From positions 1 through 27,617 of the forward strand of contig DATHNE010000283.1 in NCBI GenBank assembly GCA_035486355.1: 27,617 bases of DNA, in the 5' to 3' direction. A model generated the notes under the pieces. The model was not told the DNA's origin. It searched no databases and saw only the letters and a program-made list of their open reading frames with translations. Both the position numbers and the translations under genes were made by a program. The stretch comes from Palsa-883 sp035486355. Lineage in GTDB: Bacteria; Pseudomonadota; Alphaproteobacteria; Acetobacterales; Acetobacteraceae. Shown here in pieces: positions 23,241-27,617 of this stretch (position 1 is its first letter; the number at the start of each line of letters is the position of its first letter).

Positions 23241-24395
23241 ATGAGCCTGTCGGACGTTGCGTGGCACCAACTGATCTCCGCGTTGCACGCGTCCGGCCAT
23301 AAGGCCGCTCTCGCGATCACCGGAGGCGGCAGTGGCGCGATTGGCGAACTGCTTCGTGTTCCCGGGGGATCGCGACTGCTGATCGAAGCACAGGTTCCCT
23401 ATGATACGAAGGCGCTTGCAACGTTTCTCGGCTTCGCACCGGCGCAGGCATCCAGCGCCGACACCGCCGTCGCAATGGCACAGACCGTACGGGCGCGTGC
23501 GGCAAGGCTTGTGTCCGCGGACACCGATCTGGTCGGCCTCGGCGCGACGGCGGCGCTGGTCAGCGATCGCCCGCGGAAAGGCGAGCACCGGTTTCACATT
23601 GCCTTCGCCAGCTCCACCAGCATCGCACACTGCACCGGCGTGATGGCCAAGGGCCGACGTGATCGCGCCGCTGAAGAAAACCTCGTTTCGCATGCGGTCG
23701 TTCTGTGGTTGGCCAGAGCCTGCGGGGTTGCCGCACCGTCGCCGCGCAGCCTGCTCGATGCGGATGAGCCCTTTGCCGAGACGGTCGTCGCGACCATCGA
23801 TATGATCGAGCAGCTCCTGGCCGGCGCGCTCGATCGCGTCACCGCCCAGCCCGACGGCCAAATGATGCTGTCGGCGCCGGTTCCTTCTGTGTTGTTGCCC
23901 GGTTCGTTCAACCCGCTGCACGCAGGGCATGTGTCGCTGGCACGGATCGCCGAGGAGCTGCAGCAACTTCCCGTGACGTTCGAAATCTCGGTCACGAACG
24001 TCGACAAGCCGCCGCTGGCGAACGAGACCGTCAGACAGCGGCTCGCGCAGTTCGCCTGGAAGGCGTCGGTCGAACTGACGCGAGCGCCGACCTTTGTCGA
24101 GAAGTCGCGCTTGTTTCCGCGGACGACGTTCGTGATCGGGGCGGATACCGCGGAGCGACTGGTCGCGGCGCGGTATTATGACGATGACGAAGATCGCATG
24201 CACGTCGCACTCGAGGAAATCGGCAAAGCCGGGGGCCGCTTTCTGGTCGCCGTGCGCATCGACGCCGCAGCGCGCGTACGGGCGTTGAGCGATATCCCGG
24301 TGCCGCGCCGCTTTGCTGATCTGTTCAGCGAAATCCCCGAGCACCGCTTCCGCCTTGACACCTCATCCTCCGCGATTCGCGCGCGGGTCGCGTAG
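23241..24395 (+). CDS. CinA/PncC-like domain fused to NMN adenylyltransferase-like domain
   Basis: This 384-residue protein has two parts. Residues about 1-165 resemble the CinA C-terminal (PncC, NMN deamidase) domain: AITGGGSGAIGELLRVPGGSR, EAQVPYD, VGLGATAALVSDRPRKGEHRFHIA. The Ser of the PncC ESCTGG motif seems to be replaced (AITGGG), so deamidase activity is doubtful. Residues about 215-384 form a nucleotidyltransferase domain with LLPGSFNPLHAGH (His227, His230) and FVIGADTAERLVAARYY. It ends with SSSAIRARVA, the ISxSxIR phosphate motif. The link to NAD recycling is inferred from both halves. ATG 23241 has a weak ribosome binding site; a TTG at 23175 would add 22 unlike residues. Confidence 0.85.
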   Translation: MSLSDVAWHQLISALHASGHKAALAITGGGSGAIGELLRVPGGSRLLIEAQVPYDTKALATFLGFAPAQASSADTAVAMAQTVRARAARLVSADTDLVGLGATAALVSDRPRKGEHRFHIAFASSTSIAHCTGVMAKGRRDRAAEENLVSHAVVLWLARACGVAAPSPRSLLDADEPFAETVVATIDMIEQLLAGALDRVTAQPDGQMMLSAPVPSVLLPGSFNPLHAGHVSLARIAEELQQLPVTFEISVTNVDKPPLANETVRQRLAQFAWKASVELTRAPTFVEKSRLFPRTTFVIGADTAERLVAARYYDDDEDRMHVALEEIGKAGGRFLVAVRIDAAARVRALSDIPVPRRFADLFSEIPEHRFRLDTSSSAIRARVA

Positions 24396-24449
24396 GGTGT
24401 CATTGGTCGCGCCGGCCGACGCGTACGCACGGGTGGTGCTGACCGAAGC

Positions 24450-24467
24450 CAATTGACCCACAATTGA
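24450..24467. promoter_or_regulatory. Paired CAATTGA boxes upstream of the sensor operon
   Basis: CAATTGA occurs at 24450-24456 and 24461-24467, exactly 11 bp apart, about one helical turn, in an unusually AT-rich patch about 70 bp before the binding-protein ATG. This layout fits a direct-repeat operator. No matching regulator is identified. Confidence 0.35.
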
Positions 24468-24533
24468 TAAGAGGGTCACAACCTCGCTCGGGGGTCCGCG
24501 CACCATTCCAATGTATTGTTCGGCGTGCAGCAA

Positions 24534-25388
24534 ATGACACCATTCTCGCCCCGAGGTCCCGACCACCGGACGGCCGCGTGCCAGCCGGGAGGGGCGTCCC
24601 GGCGCCTGGTGTTGGGCACGGCCGTGCTGGCTCTGCTGTCGCGGCGGACGCCGGCCGAGGCCGCCGTGCCGGTGCGCATATTCTACGACGTATTTGAAAA
24701 CCCGCCGCTCATAATGGGTAACGGTACTGTGATCGACCCGGTGACGCCCGGTCTGACGATCGAGATGCTGCGCATGGCCAGTGAGCGGTCGCATATCCCC
24801 ATCACGCTGACCCGCACCCCGTGGGAGCGTGGGCTTTATCTGCTCCAGGACGGCCAGGCGGACGCGATCTTTGCCTCGAGCTATGTCCAGGACCGGACAC
24901 GCTACGGGGTCTACCCGATGAAGGACGGACACCCGGACACCAGCCGGAAACTGTTTGACCAGTCGTATCGCCTGTATGTGCGCCCTGGGTCGGGCGTGGG
25001 CTGGGATGGCAAGACGCTGACCGGTCTGCATGCACCGGTCGGGGCGACGACGGGGTACGCGGTGGTGCCGGTGCTGCGTGCGATGGGCGTGGATGTCGTC
25101 GAGGAGCCGAGCCATATCGCCAATCTGCGCGAGCTCGTCGCGGGTCGCGTGGACGCCTATGCCGAGCTCGACACCCATGTCCGGCCGCTGCTGCGGAGCG
25201 ATCCGACGCAGTTCGGCTCCATCGTGGAGCTCTCGCCACCGGTGCTGAGCAAGCCGTATTACCTGATGTTCTCGAAGATCTTCTACGCCAAGACGCCGGA
25301 ATTCGCCGAACGGGTCTGGGATGCGATTGCCGCGGTCAACGATTCCGCCGCGTACCTGGATTTGGAGCGTGGCAAGTATGCGGACTGA
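24534..25388 (+). CDS. Periplasmic solute-binding protein (SBP_bac_3-like)
   Basis: This 284-residue exported protein has an N-terminal Arg pair and hydrophobic stretch (SRRLVLGTAVLALL), ending near PAEAAVP, compatible with a Tat or Sec signal. The mature part resembles family 3 solute-binding proteins: FYDVFENPPLIM, LTIEMLRMASER, a domain 1 region RTPWERGLYLLQDGQADAIFAS, and GLHAPVGATTGYAVVPVLRA at the hinge. AGRVDAYAELDT and VWDAIAAVND follow. The ligand is unknown, and no permease or ATPase is adjacent. The hybrid kinase starts 6 bp after its stop, so it probably presents a ligand to that sensor. The ATG at 24534 has no good ribosome binding site; TTG 24516 is an alternative. Confidence 0.85.
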   Translation: MTPFSPRGPDHRTAACQPGGASRRLVLGTAVLALLSRRTPAEAAVPVRIFYDVFENPPLIMGNGTVIDPVTPGLTIEMLRMASERSHIPITLTRTPWERGLYLLQDGQADAIFASSYVQDRTRYGVYPMKDGHPDTSRKLFDQSYRLYVRPGSGVGWDGKTLTGLHAPVGATTGYAVVPVLRAMGVDVVEEPSHIANLRELVAGRVDAYAELDTHVRPLLRSDPTQFGSIVELSPPVLSKPYYLMFSKIFYAKTPEFAERVWDAIAAVNDSAAYLDLERGKYAD

Positions 25389-25394
25389 GTCACC

Positions 25395-27449
25395 GTGACC
25401 GGATCAATCGTCAATCGATTGTTCCGGGTTGCGTTCGGCTATTATGTCATCGTCGCGATCATCCTAAACGTTTTGCTGGTCCTTCAGCTCTACGTCGATA
25501 CCAAGACGACGATCCAGCGCGAGCTCGAGATGTATCAGGGAGTGTTCGAGACCACGCTCGCGACCGCGTTGTGGACGATGGACAGCGGCAAGCTCGACGC
25601 GATCGCCCGCGGCATCGTCGCGATCCCCGAGATCACCGGGTTGCTTGTGGTCGATCCGGTCAACGGCCACGTCTTTGTCAGTGCCCTCAACCGGGACGGC
25701 ACCATCACCACCGACCGTGAGGGGCGGGATGCAGGCACCTGGGCGGAACTGGCAAACGCGCCGGGATCGAGCCGCTATGGGTTTGACATCGTCTACCACC
25801 ACGATGCCGGCAGCAGCGTGGTCGGACACGCGGAGTTTGTCTCGGGACGGGGGCATCTGATCGACCGGATCAAGCGGCAGGCGATCCTGATCGTCGGGGT
25901 CGCGGTGCTGAAGGAGGCCGGGCTGTGGGGCATCTTCCTGATGGTCGGCCGCCGCATCCTGAGCCGCCCATTGCGCGAGCTATACCGCGCGATGGACGCG
26001 ACCACGCCAGAGAATCCAACGCCGATCGCGCTAGGGACGTCGGTGGAACGGGTGATCGCCGGGACAGAACTGACCGTGATCCGCGGTTCGTTCAACGCTC
26101 TGATCGCGCGGATCGAGCGCGATCGGGGTCAGCTCGCGGCGTTGAATGCGGGCCTGGAACAGAAGGTTGCTCTGCGCACGGCGGAGCTGGCGCAGGCGAC
26201 GGCGCGGGCCGAGACGGCGCGCGCACTGGCGGAAGCTGCGAACCTCGCTAAAAGTCAGTTCGTTGCCAATATGAGCCACGAGATCCGCACGCCGATGAAC
26301 GGTGTGCTGGGGATGAACGGTCTGCTGCTCAACACCGCGCTTGATCACGAGCAGCGCGACTACGCCGAGACAGTGCACCGGTCCGCCACGGCGCTGTTGC
26401 GCATCATCGACGACATCCTCGACATTTCGAAACTGGACGCCGGAAAGCTTGAACTCGAGGCCATCGATTTCGACCTGGCCGACACCGTTGAAAGTGCGAC
26501 CCACCTGTTCGAGTTCCAGGCGCGCGCGAAAGGCATCGCGCTGGACGTGTGGATCGACCCGGCGATGGACCGAGCCCGAAGCGGGGATCCGACGCGGATG
26601 CGCCAGATCGTGCTGAACCTCGTCGGCAACGCCATCAAGTTCACCGAAGCGGGGCGTGTGTCGGTGCGGGTGGTGCCAAAAGAGACCGCCACGCACGAAG
26701 CACGGCCTGCGGCGGGTGACGGTCCTGAGTGGGTGCGGTTCGAGGTGACCGATACCGGGATCGGCATCGAGGCCGCGGAGCAAACCCATTTGTTCGAGAC
26801 GTTCAGCCAGGCGGACAGCTCGATCAGCCGCCGCTACGGCGGCACCGGGCTTGGCCTGGCGATCTGCCGCGAGCTGGTCGCGCTGATGGGTGGCGAGATC
26901 GGCGTGGTAAGCCAGCACGGGGTCGGCTCGACGTTCTGGTTCGAGCTGAAGCTGCCGATCGCTGCGTCCAACGACCTACAATCCGCGGACGCATCACCGC
27001 CCGCGCCGGTCGGGGCGCCCCGAGCGTTGCGCGTCCTGGTCGCCGAGGACAACGCGATAAATCAACGTTTGATGGAAGCGGTATTAGGCAAGGCCGGCCA
27101 TCAGACGACCATGGTGGGGAACGGACATCAGGCCGTCGCCGCGGTGCGCGACGGCGCGTATGACGTCGTGCTGATGGATGTGCAGATGCCGGACCTGGAT
27201 GGCATCGAGGCGACGCGGCAAATCCGCAGCTTACCATCACCGCGCAACCTTGTGCCTATCATTGCGCTGACGGCGCACGCGATGGCCGGGGCCAAGGAGG
27301 GGTATCTCGACGCCGGTATGGATGATTTCGTAGCCAAACCGATCGATCCGGCACTGCTGCTGGAGAAGCTGGGCCGGTTGCCGGCGGCGACGTCCCCGCC
27401 GACCGCGTGCACGGGGGCTGTCGGTGCGGCGGCGGCCCGCGGTCATTGA
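25395..27449 (+). CDS. Hybrid sensor histidine kinase with receiver domain
   Basis: This 684-residue inner-membrane protein has TM1 about 13-33, a periplasmic sensor about 34-160 with no clear family, and TM2 about 162-185. A HAMP-like linker and coiled coil follow (about 186-285). The HisKA H-box FVANMSHEIRTPMNG carries the phospho-His295. The ATPase domain has N-box Asn412 (LNLVGNAIKF), Asp453 (DTGIGIE), FETFSQADSS and GGTGLGLAI (482-490). The receiver domain (about 548-665) has the acidic pair VAEDNAINQ, phospho-acceptor Asp595 (VVLMDVQMPDLDG) and Lys in VAKPID. The start is GTG 25395. No HPt or output regulator is adjacent, so phosphotransfer must go to a distant partner. Confidence 0.95.
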   Translation: MTGSIVNRLFRVAFGYYVIVAIILNVLLVLQLYVDTKTTIQRELEMYQGVFETTLATALWTMDSGKLDAIARGIVAIPEITGLLVVDPVNGHVFVSALNRDGTITTDREGRDAGTWAELANAPGSSRYGFDIVYHHDAGSSVVGHAEFVSGRGHLIDRIKRQAILIVGVAVLKEAGLWGIFLMVGRRILSRPLRELYRAMDATTPENPTPIALGTSVERVIAGTELTVIRGSFNALIARIERDRGQLAALNAGLEQKVALRTAELAQATARAETARALAEAANLAKSQFVANMSHEIRTPMNGVLGMNGLLLNTALDHEQRDYAETVHRSATALLRIIDDILDISKLDAGKLELEAIDFDLADTVESATHLFEFQARAKGIALDVWIDPAMDRARSGDPTRMRQIVLNLVGNAIKFTEAGRVSVRVVPKETATHEARPAAGDGPEWVRFEVTDTGIGIEAAEQTHLFETFSQADSSISRRYGGTGLGLAICRELVALMGGEIGVVSQHGVGSTFWFELKLPIAASNDLQSADASPPAPVGAPRALRVLVAEDNAINQRLMEAVLGKAGHQTTMVGNGHQAVAAVRDGAYDVVLMDVQMPDLDGIEATRQIRSLPSPRNLVPIIALTAHAMAGAKEGYLDAGMDDFVAKPIDPALLLEKLGRLPAATSPPTACTGAVGAAAARGH

Positions 27450-27470
27450 CGGGACAACTATGGTCGGGTG

Positions 27471-27517
27471 TTCGACCCTAACCCGTCTTCGCGGATTCGA
27501 CCCTGAAAACCCGTCTT
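27471..27517. repeat. Imperfect tandem repeat after the kinase gene
   Basis: TTCGACCCTAACCCGTCTT (27471-27489) recurs as TTCGACCCTGAAAACCCGTC and following bases at 27496-27517, with a 25-bp period and a 3-bp length difference. The rest of 27450-27617 holds no gene that I recognise. Multiple short repeats like this occur at ends of some insertion sequences, so it may be the edge of an element beyond the window. Confidence 0.5.
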
Positions 27518-27617
27518 TGTATCGCGTTTGGTTTGATAAGTATCTGGAATTCCATGTCTATATAGGACCCTGACGGCCGAAAGTGGCTGTAGTGAAGACC
27601 TACCCCGTTCCCGGGGG

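Noticed and set aside
22800..24344. Minus-strand open frame of 514 codons
   Set aside because: Only the last 87 codons (YbiI-like) are real. The rest is antisense to the CinA-NMNAT gene and has no recognisable domains.
1..27617. CRISPR arrays, tRNA or rRNA genes, toxin-antitoxin pairs, prophage
   Set aside because: No regularly spaced repeats with unique spacers, no cloverleaf-like segment and no phage structural genes were seen on either strand.

Overview
The window is GC-rich chromosomal DNA. The gene order rplU-rpmA-obgE-proB-proA-nadD-rsfS, the codon use and the protein sequences suggest an alphaproteobacterium, probably Rhodospirillales/Acetobacteraceae. The taxon is inferred; there is no rRNA here to prove it.

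Layout. (1) 1-900: a decayed enoyl-CoA hydratase/isomerase gene on the minus strand, then a strong promoter for the ribosomal genes. (2) 908-8399, plus strand: the housekeeping run rplU, rpmA, a rho-independent terminator, obgE, proB, then proA, nadD and rsfS. Between proB and proA lie about 2.25 kb of foreign or decayed material: a TnpB fragment, an alpha/beta hydrolase with a cysteine nucleophile, and a repeat-rich stretch without recognisable genes. rsfS appears to have an AUA start where an ancestral ATGA overlap with nadD has become ATAA. (3) 8425-17245, minus strand: seven closely packed genes. In transcription order these are an RND efflux adaptor and pump, an aromatic-acid-type MFS transporter, a class II aldolase, an SDR, a carboxymuconolactone-decarboxylase-like protein and a family 9 glycosyltransferase. 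Three direct repeats lie upstream of the adaptor. (4) 17383-19837: a MaoC-type double hot-dog protein whose upstream side was hit by a complete IS110-family (IS1111-type) element. (5) 19863-22760: a glutathione S-transferase, an aldo/keto reductase and a ligase-associated DNA exonuclease, separated by dispersed hairpin repeats. (6) 22800-27449: a YbiI-like zinc finger, a fused CinA/PncC-like plus NMN-adenylyltransferase-like protein, and a two-gene sensory unit made of a periplasmic binding protein and a hybrid histidine kinase.

The most interesting item is the IS1111-type element. Perfect 12-bp inverted repeats define its ends, and it sits in a CATTGCGAG-type palindromic repeat whose empty site can be rebuilt. 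The roughly 230-nt non-coding segment downstream of its transposase can fold. It also contains a 9-nt and an 8-nt match to the two IS/target junctions, as expected for a bridge/seekRNA that guides insertion. Other points worth a second look are the AUA start of rsfS, the CinA-NMNAT fusion, the binding-protein/hybrid-kinase pair and the dead TnpB remnant.
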